A stretch of 64,000 nt of DNA from Lycocorax pyrrhopterus obiensis. Taxonomy: Eukaryota > Chordata > Aves > Passeriformes > Paradisaeidae. Below are positions 44,616 through 57,766 of the stretch, one piece after another. The notes under the pieces were generated by a model, which made no database searches, was not told the origin of the DNA, and was given only the letters and a program-made list of their open reading frames with translations. Numbering within the stretch: the first letter of the stretch is position 1; every line of letters starts with the position of its first letter. The DNA is taken from assembly GCA_014706295.1 (NCBI GenBank), contig JACSVZ010000016.1:1884168-1948167 (forward strand). The letters run 5' to 3'. The translations under genes and the position numbers were made by a program.

Positions 44616-47440
44616 CGTGTTGTCACTGTGCCAGAGAGCACAGTCTTGCAGAAGCCAAAGCCAGGTTTTCCCAGCAGGGCCTGGAAGCTGGGGCACAGCT
44701 CCCATCTGTGACCCGGGAGCAGAAGCAGCAGGAATATTGCAGGGACAGCACAGCCTGAGCTGATTGGAGCAGTCTGATTGTCCCCCAGCCCGAGTTAGGA
44801 TCCTTCCTGCTGAGCTGATGAACTGGGAATCCTAAATCCTCCCTAAAACAAAGTTAAGAGTCCTTTCCTCTTTCCACTCTGGCTTTCTGAGGTTCTTTAA
44901 TCATCCCGAAATCAGCCCCTCCACACTGCGCTCCCTGGGCTGTGCTGGGCATCTGTGCTGGCACAGGACACAGCAGCAGCAGGGCTGCAGCGCTCGCTTC
45001 AATCAGCACATCAAAAATGAGGGATGAAATCCTGCTCCCAGCTCCTCCCCCAGCTCTGCTGGAGCACGCAGCACTAACAGGCTGCCATTAGCAGAGGAGG
45101 CTGGGTTGGCTTTTTAATTGTAGATTTTATTTCTAATTTCAAAAGCAGTGTTTGATCCTGGAGTCCTCGAGGCTCAGATATTTACGACAGACTCAAACCC
45201 AACCCAGAGCACACACCTTTCTTCAAAACCACCCTGCTGGTAGGCTCCTCTCCTTTTAAACACAGCAAATTTGGAACATTTATACACCATTTCTCAAGAA
45301 CATGAGGTGATTTGAAACAAAACAGTAAGAGTTTGCACAAAATTTGCAAGCCACCCTCCTGAAAGAAACAAGTCAACCAAGTGAAAACCCCCAAAGCAGC
45401 ACAATTTTTGAGAGTGTTGCTCTGCCAAACCCCTTTTGATTTCTGTTTTCCTTTAAAAACCAGACAAAGCAGCTCGTAATATTTTTATTTTGTTTTAATT
45501 GGTAGGAAGAAAAGGAACTGAAAGCTTTCTGGGAAGCTGTGCTGCTAAAGATAAAAGGCATTCTGAGGATTCCCACTGAGCTCTCCTGCTTTGCTGACAC
45601 CAGGTGCCATCTCCACGCTGGGAACTCTCCCATCCTCGGCAAAGTTCCCTTTTCCTGCTGGCAACGGGCTCAGCATGCCCTGGGCTCTGGGAATGGGATT
45701 CATTCGGGCACATCACACTGGATTTCCAGTTCCTGTAGCTGAGAGATGTGGGAATGGGGGAAAGAAATGGTGCAGGCTTGAGCCCTGAGAGGAATAAAGG
45801 GAGGGCTGGGGACACTGTGGAAGAACACCTTCCTCGTGGAGTTGGAGTCAGCAGAGGTTGTTCCATCCATAAGATCCACTTGTCTCTCGGCTCCTCCATC
45901 ATTTATTGTCCTCCTCCCACCCAAACCTAGCAGTGAGAAGGAGACTTTGCTCCATGCCTCCTGCCTTCATTAATCCAGCATCCTTAGGAAGCAGCTCTTG
46001 TGTCCTCCTCCATCCTTCAGTCACTCCTTCAGAGTGGCTTCCCTGGTTTCTCTGGCCATTTCCCTGCTCCCTGCTCCGGGCTGTCAGCACCCTTTGGAAA
46101 GCTGTAACCAGCTCCACAGCTTTGTGCTGGGACCACAAATGGTTCTGGATTCAGAAACTCCAAAATTACAGCAATCCTTGAGTCCTGGACTCATCAGTCC
46201 AAAGCAGCTGGGAAATCTGTAGAAAAGGACTGTCCATACTCCCTGAGTGCAGCGGGGAATGGATAAATCGCCCTTGTGCCAAGAGAAACGGGTGATCCAA
46301 AGACTCCTGTGCTCAGCACGGCCACCAGGCACTGAGGAAGGAACTTCCCAGGAATGCTGCACCCCTGCCAAGGAGCAGTGATTGAAATCCCCGGCAAGCA
46401 GAGGAGTCGGAAACTCCAGATGCTGCTGGAACAACAGCTGATCCCTGAGCTGCAGTAAGATTTCCCAACACCTTGCCATGTTTTGGGATCAATCCCTCCG
46501 ACACAAGGGGGCTTGCATCATTTTGCCAAGATGCAAAGTGCAACGGCAGCAGGTGACAGCAGGGTGTGGAGAAAGGAAATGCAAATATTTGGGACAGCAG
46601 CCCAGAAGGGAGAGGAAAAGGCTGTTTGAGGCTTGGAACCTCCGGGCTGCAGGAGACAGCAGCTCATGGAAATGCACATCAACAGAGAACTTCCAGCAGC
46701 CACCTGGGAGTGGGGGTGGCAGGAGCTGACACCTTGGATAAACACAGCTCGGAGGTGGATGGGAACGTCCTGGTGCCTGGCCAGAAGGAGAAAGGAGAAG
46801 TGCATATCCACATCCCAGCCCTGCTCGGGGGAAGGGGTGAGAGACAAGGCAATGAAGAGAGAATCTCCTGAAATTAGGTGCTAATTCCCTGGAAGGGGTG
46901 GTTGGCTCATTCCCAGCACACAGGAAACCCCCTGGGACGGTTCTGTTCCTTGGAGCCGCTGGAAGGCAGGAATTGGCTCCCAAAGGAAGTCGCTGCTGGC
47001 ACGGGTGCCCAAGTGGCTGTTCTGTGTGAGGGAACAGAGCAGGCTGAGGTCCTAATTGGCACGGAGGGAAGGAGGGGGATTGCTGGAGTTCTGGGTTCCT
47101 CCTCCACTGTTCCGAAATCGGGAAATGCCAAATGCTGATATCCTCCATAAATATCTATTTAAAACCATTGCTTCCCCCAGCATTCCCTCCCACCCCCGCC
47201 CATGGATGAGCACAAACCCTGGCTCAGCACAAAGCCCAGCCTAGCTCAGGAACTGACCTTCAGCTTGGCTGGTTTTATCTCCTCAGCTCCTGTGTTCGTC
47301 CTCCCCATGGAAGTGAGCAAGCACCCCAAGGAAGTGTTCTGAGGAGCCATCTGCAGGAAAGGGCAGCCAACCTCCCACTCCCAAAATCCCGACACTCAGT
47401 GTGCGTTCAGAACCAAAAATCTGGTGTTGGAAAGGTCTCT
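44616..47440. other. unique sequence, nothing recognised
   Basis: AT-richer at 45105-45180 and 45480-45520. A 219-codon reverse frame at 46489-47148 has forward frames over it and no domain. No transposon is recognised in this unusually long CR1-free stretch. Confidence 0.4.
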
Positions 47441-47456
47441 ACACACACACACACAC
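47441..47456. repeat. (AC)8 dinucleotide run
   Basis: Perfect AC repeat followed by a C-rich stretch. Short. Confidence 0.9.
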
Positions 47457-50439
47457 CCCAAACCCCAGGAAACGCAGCTTCTAAATGCCGGGAATTACTA
47501 TCAGTGTTCCTTCGGTTACTGTGAAAATCAGGATATGGGATGGAGGAGGGGTTTGAGCACCTTCGTGTTGAATTTACAACTCAGAGAGACACTTGTAGGA
47601 TCTCCCTGCTACCTGAAATCCCTCTCTCTCTCCACACCTAAGGAATAAGTGCCTCCAGCCGTGCCAAGGATTGGGAAAGGTCTCATGAAAACTCGGAATT
47701 TCTTTGCTAAGGAGCTACAGGAAGCCACCAGGAATGGAGGAAACTGCAGGACTCCTCTTTCCAGCTGAATGGGAAACAGAAGGAAGGTCTCCAAAAGGAG
47801 TGAGTGGGATCACACACAGAGGAGTAATCCCAGAAGGCAGGGGGACACCAAGAAGTCTCCAGTGGGGAGAGGGATCGAGGTGGAAAACCAGCAGAGAAAT
47901 GGAAACAGTCCCCCAGGAAAGCAGGAGTGGGGGAAAGGTGTCAGGGTGAGAGTGTCCCAGCTGGAATCCTCACCCCGTTCCTGCAGCGTTCATCCTCTTC
48001 TTCAGCAGGAGGGAGATGTTAATGAAACCCAGAGACTCCAGAGCTGACTCCAAAGACAATCCATGCCAAGGAGAAACTGCAGGAAGCAGAGAGGGAGCGA
48101 ATAGGGCATTTCCCAGAGGAGCTCTGCAGAGAGCAGCAGCCAAGGAAAGGCTTTCAGCACCTGGTAGGAGAGGGTGAGGAGTCTGTTAGCACAGTGCCTC
48201 TCAACAGGAATTCTGGCCTCTCCCAAAATTACGGTTAGGGAGCCAAGGCTGAGTTTTGGATTTTGATTTCACTTTGGGGAGGTGTGGATTAGCTCTTTAA
48301 TACACCTGAGCTCTGAAATATTTGGATTAATGTCTCCTACAAAGGGAAACCACCAGAAGTTGGCTGGTGTTTCACTCACCAATTCTCCCCCAAACCCTGA
48401 GCTTTGCAGAAGAGCTTCACCCTCCAGCATGGGCAGTGAGCTGCCACAGGGAGCCAGTGGGAGATGCATCCCCAGGAGCAAAAGAGATGATTTCTCTGAC
48501 TGGTCCATCTGAGCCAGCACCTGTGGTGCCTGCCAGGATTTCCAGCTGGAAACATGCTCTCAAGGTAATTTGGGACATCTGGTTACTTGTCACCACCACC
48601 AGAGGTGTTCCCATCCTCGGAATCCTCTCCTCGAAGTGTTTCCGTAACAGCTTCACTTGCCTTGGTTCAATAAAGCCACACATTTAAGTGGAGTAATTTA
48701 GATATTGATTCTGGTAACGTTTAATCAGGAGAATTTTGGCAGATGGAATATTCTGGCTGGAAGGAAATGCTTTGCTTACAGAACAAACTTCAAGCAGTCA
48801 GAAAAAAACATCCTCCAGACCTCTGCTGGGCTGTACCTGAACATCCTACACCAAAATAGGCTCAGATCTGTGTGTGATTCTGTGACTTACAGCAACCAAA
48901 CTGCTCAGTTCCACCGTCTCGCTGTGACAAATGGGAGCAGAACCGTCTCCTGACTCAGGGAATTCCTTTACAGCCTCAGCTCATCCCTCACAGCTTCAAC
49001 TCCACTCGTGGCTCCTCACCAGGGTGCTGCTGCGGGATGGATGTGGCTCGTCAGGATGCGGTGCTGCCCTTTTCCAGAAGTCTTTTCGCTCCCTGAATTC
49101 CTCACCTCCTTGGATTCCAGAGGGTTCCCAAAAACCCCCTCGGTTCTCCCACTTCTCCCTGAGAAGCCGTTGGGCAGGAGCAGCCTTTGTGGAGCTGCAG
49201 TCGTTCCAGCAGACAGCAAAGAGAAGCTATTTCCTGATAGCAAAGATAGTTTATCTCCCTCGACAGATTTCAAGGCAGCTTTAAAACTCCCAACAAAATG
49301 CTAAATTTCCCCCATTCCAGCCCTGATGGCAGAGGGGAGATAAGAGACATCAGTGTTATTAACCTGAAAATGGGGCAGGAACTGGGGAGATAGAACCCAA
49401 AGCCCATTAGAATTCTCCTTGTCCCCCGGCGGTCACGAAAATGAAGTGGAACATTTTAATGACGCTGCGCTGGGAGTGCAGTTCCCTCCCTCCCTCCCAA
49501 CACCCTCACAGCCACACCCCACACACACAGAGCCTTGATGAGCCCTCGGTGAGACAAACGACGCCAGACTTCCCATCCCAAGAGGGTTCTTCCCTGTGCC
49601 TGACCCTGGCAGCGGGCCAGGGCTCTGGCAGGAGCTCCCCCACAAATCACACCTAAATGGTTCTTGGAACGTGCTGAAGTGAAGAACATCCTTTCTCTAG
49701 AGCACTCTCTGCTGTATTGGAAGGGAGATAATTTTTCAGGCATCAATTCACCCTTCCTGGGAACACAGAGGCCGTTTTCCGAAGTAATCCCGGATTTCCA
49801 AGGCCCTCCTTTAGCACAACATTGCCCTGGACAAGGAAGAGCAGAGAATGAACAGCTCAGAACCAGAGCAGTGCCTCTCCCAGCCCTTTCTGCCTCCTAG
49901 TGAAAACTCATTGTGAAAATCCCTTGCCCTGGGGAAGGACATGCCTAAAAAGCTTCTAGAAAATGGGCATCCAGGTCTGAGCTCTCCAATATCTCAGGAA
50001 TATTTAGCATTTAGTCTGCCCTGCCTCTTTAGGTGTGGGAGGCAGGATGCTGGGTGGAGGAAGGGCAAGGGAGGCAAACCCGAATCCCTTCCTGGCCTCG
50101 AGGCGCTCGCGGAGCCTGATTCCAAAAGCTGAGCATTTCCTTTCCAGCTGGAACAGGAGCAAAAGCAAAGAGCAGGTAAAACTTAAATACTTGCAAGGTC
50201 TGATACCACGATGAACGTGATCCCAGCTGGGGGAGAGGCAGGAACAATAACCTGGAGACAGAGGGATCAATGCTCCAGCAGACTCAGCTGCTGCTGCCTC
50301 GATTACCGTAAGTAGGACAGACAGCTCTGAAGGTTAATAATGTTTAGCTGCAAAAAAGAAGCTACGAAAGAACTGGAAACAGATTTCAGGAAGATGCAGA
50401 GGTATGCTGGGGTCGGCACACATGTGAAACCTGCTGGAG
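47457..50439. other. unique sequence, nothing recognised
   Basis: No repeat family, exon or RNA gene identified. Frames are below 120 codons. Confidence 0.4.
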
Positions 50440-51999
50440 GTTTGTTTTAATATTGCAGAGTCTTACTGGGGCTCTGACACGAGCTTAAGGACGGCTCAGG
50501 TTACCCTGGATTTCTAACCTTGAGGTTAATTGACAATTGTCATTGAGAATGTCTCCACTAATTGGTAAGCTTGATTAGACTTAAAAATGTTGGCACTAAG
50601 TCTCCATATTTGGGTAAAAAAAAGGCTTCCCAGACTCACAACATACAATCAAGTGAAGTGAAATGACCTTTCTGCACCACTTTGATTGCTGTGCTTTATA
50701 AGCTGAATTTGATCATTTTTTTCTCCTCTCCTTCAATGTCCTGACGTCCAGGGTTTGGATTTTGTTGCCCAGCCAGCCACAATCTCCGCATTGTGTTTAG
50801 TTCATAACACGAATTAGGAAAGAGATCTCAGCTCTGTTGCCAGCTCAGATTTGTGCAGATTTCCACGGGCAAGGCTGGAAAAGAGGAGGATGCCCTGCCC
50901 AGGGCTCTCCAGGCCCGGCTCTGCCAGGCCAGGCCTTAGTGGATTTTCACTGTTTGTTTTCACTCGCTCTCCTGTTTGCTTTTCCAGCAGGTATCGGATC
51001 TCCTCCGTGTTTGGATAACTCCAGCACAAGCTGGCACTGATCTCAGCGGAAGCTTTTGAGTCCTGGGATCATCAAAACACCAACAAATCCAGAGCGCGCT
51101 GAAAATCACTCAGCTCCCTTGTTTTGCATTAATACAGATCCAGTTAATGAAAAAATGGGAAGCAAGCATGGAGCTGGGGCTGGTTCCTCTATACATTATT
51201 CAGCCTGGCACTGCCACACTGCCTTGGCTGGGCTAAACATTTAATTACAGATTCATTTGCTTTTTGGGTTCCCTGATGACATTTAATCCTTTCAGCTGTA
51301 ATAAATGACTCCGGCGCTGGGTGCTCTTTAACCAAAGCACAAGGTTTTTTTTTCATAACCTCTTTTTTATTGGAACGTTTGGGGCTGGCTGACTTTTTTT
51401 TAATCAAAGCTCAGGGTCGGATTGCCTGGCTGGCATCAACAGCCCTGCATTGACAATGGCAGAGTTATGTTCATTGAATATTCTGCCTTCATCCTGTGCC
51501 TTGGAGAAATCCAAAGAATGGCTCTGTTCGTGCCAAGCCCCTTTTTACCAGCAAAGAGAGGAGATTTTCCTCACTTCTTTCCCCCCTCCAACCCTTGCCC
51601 ACTGGGACTGGCTTTTATTTTTCCCACGCTCTGTCACCTCCACTTGTGGAAAGCACCAAAAGTAAATATTTCACTCCTCTGCTCCTTTTTTTTTTTTTCA
51701 TTTCTGGAGAACAGCTGAAATCCAGCCAGGCTGTACGAGTGGGTTATCCTCATCCAAGGATACAGACATCTATCATTTGCTGACTCCTAAAGTCAGGCAA
51801 GTTATGCAGAGCTCTGTGCAGAACTGCTTGAGTCACCCAGGGGGGTGAATGGGGAGTGACAAGGACAGAGATAAATTTGGGGCCCTTTCCACTTGCTGCC
51901 TGTGAATGGGCATTCCCAGCACAGTGCAGTTCCCTGGCTCTCTTCCAGCAATTCCTCCAAGGTTTGGGACACACACAGATGCACAAATCCTGGAGTCGG
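50440..51999. other. AT-richer unique sequence, candidate conserved block
   Basis: 50440-50720 and 51080-51320 are AT-rich, repeat-free and contain several TAATT/ATTA cores. A 13-base T run lies near 51686-51698. No exon is recognised. Confidence 0.4.
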
Positions 52000-52385
52000 T
52001 CACAATCCTGGGAAGGTTTGGGTTGGAAAGGACCTTAAAGCCCATCCAGTCCCACCCCCTGCCATGGGCAGGGACACCTTCCACTGTCCCAGGCTGCTCC
52101 AAGCCCCGTCCAGCCTGGCCTTGGACATTTCCAGGGATCCAGGGGCAACCACAGCTTCTGTGGGCACCCTGTGCCAGGGCCTGCCCACCCTCCCAGGGAA
52201 GGATTTCACCCTAATATCCAGTCTAATTCTTGGGCAGGGCATGCTGTTCCCATAGGATTCCGATGATAAACTCCTACTTTTTCAGTCTAAAGCCACTGCC
52301 CCTCATCCCAGCACTGTCTGTGTAAAAAGTCACTCTCCCTCTTTTTTTATGAACTCCCTGGAAGTACTGAAAGGTCACAAATTGG
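52000..52385 (-). mobile_element. CR1 LINE 3' fragment, tail A
   Basis: The tail-proximal 200 bases match the common form well. The 5' part (52285-52385) is more diverged but still reads 'tctaaagccactgcccctca' and 'gtactgaaaggtcacaa', the next CR1 sections. About 50 poorly matching bases lie between. Confidence 0.85.
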
Positions 52386-53896
52386 ATTTGACTTCCTTGC
52401 TCCTGTTGGGTCACTGGGCAGTGCCAAGGCTGCAGAAGCTCTCCTGGAAAAGCGGAACATGGATGTGCTGAGAAATTGATGTGAGGGGTTGGAGATTGCA
52501 AAGGCACGGACAGGGGAGAAAATCCTGCTCCAGCTTCTGATCTCATCCCAGCAGGAACATCCAGCAGGGACAAAGGCACAAGCAGGAGGTGTCAGTCGGA
52601 ATGAAGAGCTGTTTAAGGTCTCTTCCAACCCAAAGCATTCCAGGATTCCATGGCTGGATCCAGCCCTCAGTGGCTGGATCTGAGCTCCTGCACAGAGTTT
52701 ATCCTCTGAATCCTTTGGGAAGGGCAGGGACAAAGGGCAGGGACATCCTGGGAAACCAAGGATGACTCCACTGATGACTAACACTGCTCAGAATATCCCA
52801 AGCATCCTTTATTTCCATTATTTCCTCTCCTCCTCTCCCCGTGCCCTGCTGCCTCCCCCAGTTCTCTGCTTTGTTTCTGTTCATTCCCAGGCCTTTCCTC
52901 TCCAATCCATAGCAGCATGGCAGTGCCTGGCTTTCCAGGCAGCTGGGAGGGACAAAGGACACCATCCACGCTTCCCAGGAAAGGAATTTATTCCGCAGAA
53001 ACTCCTTCCCCGCTGTCTGTACAACTGCTGGTCCATCTGAGCAGCAGATTCCTACCTCTAGGAACTTAAACTTCTCCCAGACTGACAGAAGGCTCGGAGA
53101 TAATTAAATACTGAGAAATCCTGGGAAAAAATATGGTGGGAATGGGGAAGAGACGGAGCCAAATGAGTGCCTTGGCTGTCATGTGAGCTGGGAAAACTCC
53201 TGCTCCGCGTGGCAACCCGTGAGTGCCAAGAGTGAAGGGACACGGAGGAAGGGGACAGGGACACGCCGGCTCTGTGGGGAGAGTTTAATGTTAAGAAGGG
53301 GGAGGCAGAGGTCAGGAAAGTGGGATACAAATCCGGGGGCTCGTTAGTTCTGCTGCTCATGGAACAACTGCCTGGAATCACCTTCGTTGCCGGCTGCTGA
53401 AACAGCAGAGTTTAGCTCAAAATGTCACAGAGCTCTCCAATACCCCAGGAAAGCAAAACACCTTTTTAACAAGCAATAAGGCAGGGAAAGGGCCCAAAAA
53501 GTAGGAACAACGTCCTTCACCAAGAGCTGGGAAAATGAGCAAGGGCAGAGGCTGAGCTCTCGATGTCTGTGGGCTCTGCCAGTTCCAGGGACATGTTCAA
53601 CACCCTGCAGTGGTGACCTGGAGCCACTGCCCCGCACTGCCTCAAGCTCAGAACCTCAGACAGAACCTGGGCCTGGCCCAGCTGCTGGTACAAACCCAAA
53701 ACTACCCAAATTTACTCAGGGTACAAACACAGAGACGCTCAACAGGGAACATGAGCTCTGGGGGATCAAAGTTAAGTGATAGAACAAAGAGATGAGGCAG
53801 CCTGGCCTTTGTGAAGGAGATTAGAAAGAAGCAACTTTCCAGGTCCCACCATTCCATGTTCCACAAGTGTTTGGTGCACTCACTCCCAATATGTCA
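52386..53896. other. unique sequence with one CR1 terminus
   Basis: Apart from the 50-base CR1 end at 52605-52655, nothing is recognised. Confidence 0.45.
52605..52655 (+). mobile_element. CR1 LINE 3' terminus only, tail A
   Basis: About 50 bases, 'ctgtttaaggtctcttccaa' then 'cccaaagcattccaggattc'. Too short for subfamily details; could be a chance remnant of a larger eroded copy. Confidence 0.65.
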
Positions 53897-54360
53897 TGGA
53901 ATCAGGGAATGGTTTGGGTTGGAAGGGACCTTAAAGCCCATCCAGTCCCACCCCCTGCCATGGGCAGGGACACCTTCCACTGTCCCAGGTTGCTCCAAGC
54001 CCTGTCCAACCTGGCCTTGGACACTTCCAGGGATCCAGGGGCAGCCACGGCTTCTCTGGGCACCCTGTGCCAGGGCCTGCCCACCCTCACAGGGAACAAT
54101 TCCTTCCCAATATCCAATCTAACCCTGCCCTCTGGCAGTTGGAAGCCATTCCCTTGTCCTGGCACTCCATCCCTTGGGAATATTCTCTTTCCATGTTTCT
54201 TGTTGGCTCCTTCAGTTCCTGCAAGGCCACAATGAGGTCACCCCAGAGCTTCTCTTCTTCAGGCTGAACAATCCCAGCTCTCCCAGCCTTTCCTCCCAGC
54301 AGAGCTGCTCCATCCCTCTGATCATCCTGGTGCCTCCTCTGGGCTCTCTCCAGCAGCTGA
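53897..54360 (-). mobile_element. CR1 LINE 3' fragment, tail A, about 465 bp
   Basis: Reverse copy with all sections from 'gggaatggtttgggttggaa' to 'gcctcctctgggctctctcc'. Few differences from the copies at 27.15 and 60.95 kb. Confidence 0.95.
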
Positions 54361-56403
54361 GTTGTACTTTGAGAACCGCTTTCTCCTCTGCCAATCCTCC
54401 TACTCTTTTCTGTCATTTCCCTGTTTTCCTCTGTTTCCAGCCGTCCATTTTGACCCTCACTGGCTTCTCCTCCCTGTCTCTCTGTGAGCTTTTTGGGCAA
54501 TAAATATTCCTGGCTGATCCTTCTCCTTCCTGGTCCCCAAAACACCCAAGAGCTGCGTCTGTCAGCTGAGCAGCATCTCCCAGCCACCGCCTGTTCCCAC
54601 TGACAGGGAGCGTCTGGCAGCTCCCTGGGAACCACCTGCCCGTGCAAACATCCCAGCAATCCAAGCATTCCCTGCTCCCTGCACATCCCAACGTGCACGG
54701 GAGAGGGGCACCAGCTGGAATCACTGTGAGCACAGAAATGAGGGTTTGTGGGATTCACAAATCCTGGCCTGGTCCAGGTTGGTGGGACAGCTCTGTCCTT
54801 CCCACCAGCAGCCCCTTCTCTTGCAGCTCTCAGTCCTGCAGCTCAGCCAGCACCAGGATCATCCCATCCTGACCAGGATGAAGCTTTGGGATACATTTGG
54901 ATGACCCAGTGGCCTCCCACAGCATTTCTTCCTTTCTCCATGCAGCTTTCCCAGCCAACCTGAGAGACCACCCGGAGACAGCTCCTCGCCTTGGGAGGGG
55001 AGAAGGAACCTTTTTGAGCCAACCTGGGCTTCACGTCCTGGCTGACAGGGAGGAAGCACCTGGGACATCCAGCACAGCAGCTGGATAAGCTTTGGAGAGG
55101 ATTGCTCAGGAAGCCATGGGATCTGCTGTGGAACAAACCCTCTGGGGAGCTTTGACAGGAGCAGCCCTCTCTTTCCAGCAGCGCCCTGGGGGCCTGTGGA
55201 AAATCCCATCCCTGCAGCAGCTCCAAGGTTGAATCCAGTGTGTGCTGCTAGTTTGGCTCCCGGGTGGCCATGGCAGCAGCAGGATCGATCTGTCCCTCCC
55301 CAGAGGGAAATCCAAAGGTGCAGAGGCTTCTTTCCCAAGGAATGGCATCCCAAAGGCAGCATCTCGGTTCTCCTGAGATGAGGAACGAACCCTTGTGCCA
55401 GGCTGAAGGAAATGAAATGGCAACATCCGCTAAATCACTGCGAGGCAGAGGGTTTTTTAACTCCTGAAATGCTGCTTGAAGCCAGCCTCCCCCTGGGGTT
55501 CTCCTGCCATGACACCCACCCCAAATTACACACGGAATGTGGCACGAGCAGGTGCTACACCAGCATCTCCCATGGGCTCCCTGGCACAGGCTCACACAGA
55601 GGGGACCAAATCCTGCTGTTCTCCGCTGTCACTCCTTCCAGCTCCTCTGGCACAGGCCACTTGTGCTGGATTTTGCTAATCCTGGGCCTGGACTCGAGCA
55701 AGGGCTGCTAAACACAGCAGCCCCAGTCCAGCCTTTGCCTCATAATCCACCCACCACCCCAGTGGAAAAGAGAGCAGTGAATCAGCCAACCCCCACGTGT
55801 TTGTCAGGTCTTCCCTGTCACTTCCCTCTTGACATTTCCATAATCCTGCTGTGCCTGCAATTAAGAACTTCAACAAAACGCCCGCTGCTCTCCTCCTCCT
55901 CCGCAGCACGGAGCAACAAAGCTGCACAGGCACCGACTCCTGCGGAAACGAAATGAGCAAAACGAGCAGCCGAGGTCAGAGGCTTTTTCGCAGCTGCCGA
56001 GGGATGCGAGAGATAAAAGGCCAGGGGTGTCAGAACTTCCTCCTCGGGTTGTGCAAGTGTAGCACGCAGCCCGAGCGTGTATTTATTTATGGGGAGCTGT
56101 TCTGAGAGCGTCTGTCAGAGCAAACCACGCTCAGCCCTCCTCAGCGCCAGGCAGGCACCGGGAGCTGCCTTCAAAGGTGGGATTTGATCTCCTGGAGGAA
56201 GCCAGGGCCCAGCAGAAGCCTCAGCTGCCTGCAGAGCCCTCACACCTTGGGTTCAGGGACACAGAAGGCTCCAGCTTATTCCAGTGCCTGTTCTTTTCCT
56301 CTGGGGTCAAACACACGGATGGGAGGGATGAAGAGCAGTCTCCAGATTTTCACCCCAAGGTAAGGTGTCCCCATGGCTTCTGCATAAAGAGGTGTCCTCC
56401 AGT
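54361..56403. other. unique sequence carrying one arm of an inverted repeat
   Basis: Contains the left arm at 54883-55032. The rest shows no exon or recognised transposon. Confidence 0.45.
54883..55032 (-). repeat. 150-bp inverted repeat, left arm
   Basis: Its reverse complement matches 56633-56782 at about 90% by eye. Both arms contain 'aggttggctgggaaagctgc', 'atggagaaaggaagaaa' and 'catccaaatgtatcccaaag' in the element sense. The arms are 1.6 kb apart. The family is not recognised. Confidence 0.9.
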
Positions 56404-56592
56404 CCAACACATTCCTCATGGAAGGGGTGGTCAGGCACTGGAAGGGGCTGGTGGAGTCCCCATCCCTGGAGGTGTCCAAGGAATGCCTGGACGTGGCACT
56501 CAGTGCTCTCGGCTGGGGACAAGGTAGGCATGGGGCACAGCTTGGACTCGGTCTTGAAAGACTTTTCCAACCTCAGTGATCCTGGGATCCCA
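56404..56592 (+). mobile_element. CR1 LINE 3' fragment, tail C
   Basis: From 'cattcctcatggaaggggtg' through 'acgtggcactcagtgctctc' to 'ttttccaacctcagtgatcc'. It ends 40 bases before the right arm of the inverted repeat. Confidence 0.9.
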
Positions 56593-56632
56593 CAGTCTGG
56601 GTCAAATGTACTTGGCACACTTGGGAGGACAC

Positions 56633-56782
56633 AAAGCCCAGGTTGGCTCACAAAGGTTCCTCCTCCCCTCCCAAGGCGAGGAGCTGTCCCTGGGTGCTCT
56701 CTTAGGTTGGCTGGGAAAGCTGCATGGAGAAAGGAAGAAACACTGTGGGAGGCCACTGCATCATCCAAATGTATCCCAAAGC
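56633..56782 (+). repeat. 150-bp inverted repeat, right arm
   Basis: Forward copy of the segment whose reverse complement lies at 54883-55032. Homology ends sharply after 'tatcccaaagc' on one side and near 'ggac' on the other, as for two copies of an unrecognised dispersed repeat or a local inverted duplication. Confidence 0.9.
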
Positions 56783-57766
56783 AGCACTCCCTTCTCCCTG
56801 GAGCAGCTTGGGAAGGGCTTGCGGAGCCAGCAGGATGCCCAACATCAGCGGCACCAAAATGTCCAAACCCAGGCACACCAAAATGTCCGACACCACTCGT
56901 GACACAGCTGGTCCTGCACGTGAGCCAGACCTCATCGTTCCCCTACCCAAACCACCTCTCTCGCCCTTCTAAGTGACCCGAACACCTCTCCAGGAGCCCT
57001 GACTGCTGCTCCTCACCCGGTTTCCTGCAGCAATGATTATCTCTGCCTATTTGCCATCCTCCAGTTCCTCAAATCCCCCCTGGTTCTGGCTGCCCACTGT
57101 AATTGTGTCACACGCACATCTCGCCAGCTTAATTCCGGACTGATAAATGTCTTAACTTCAGATAATGAGTGGGGAGAGCCAGAACCAATAACTGCTCATT
57201 ATTCCCCCATTATTTTTGCTTTGGTGCTGTGTAAATTAGCCGAGGAGCTCTGCACTCCTCTATTTTGACAATTCAGTGGCAGCAGCCATTTCAGCAGTTG
57301 CTTTAACAGTTCTAATTTGCCAGGTTTATTTCCAAGAAATTCAGCCACCAGCAATTTGTCTATTTGCTCACACACCCTCTGGCATTCCTTCTGCAAGACT
57401 GCCTGCACATCCCGCCACAGAGGCTCCGGACTTCGCCAGTTTCCATCCTGTGATCCTCATTCTGCAGAACACAAAGGAACCGTGATTAAAGAAAAATCAA
57501 AAAAAATTACAACTGCAAACTAAAAAGACGGAGCGAAATCTTTGAATGGGTCCTTTCTGCAGAGGATTAAAGCGGAAAAAGGAGTCCTGTGTCTCTCTCA
57601 ATTATTTCTTATCTGTTTCGGGGCTGCAGTATGGGTTTGGATAATTTGTTGGAGTGGGATGAGTGCATCCATTATTTATGTATTTATCAGTTTTGGAGAG
57701 TTACCTGGTGGCCATTCTGCGCCGTGGAGCTGCCAATCAGCGGAGCTCAGCAACAGCTACAGCAAG
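56783..57766. other. unique sequence, candidate conserved block
   Basis: 56852-56894 has an imperfect 24-bp duplication ('caccaaaatgtcc' twice). 57125-57330 is AT-richer with ATTA/TAATT cores. No exon. Confidence 0.4.
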
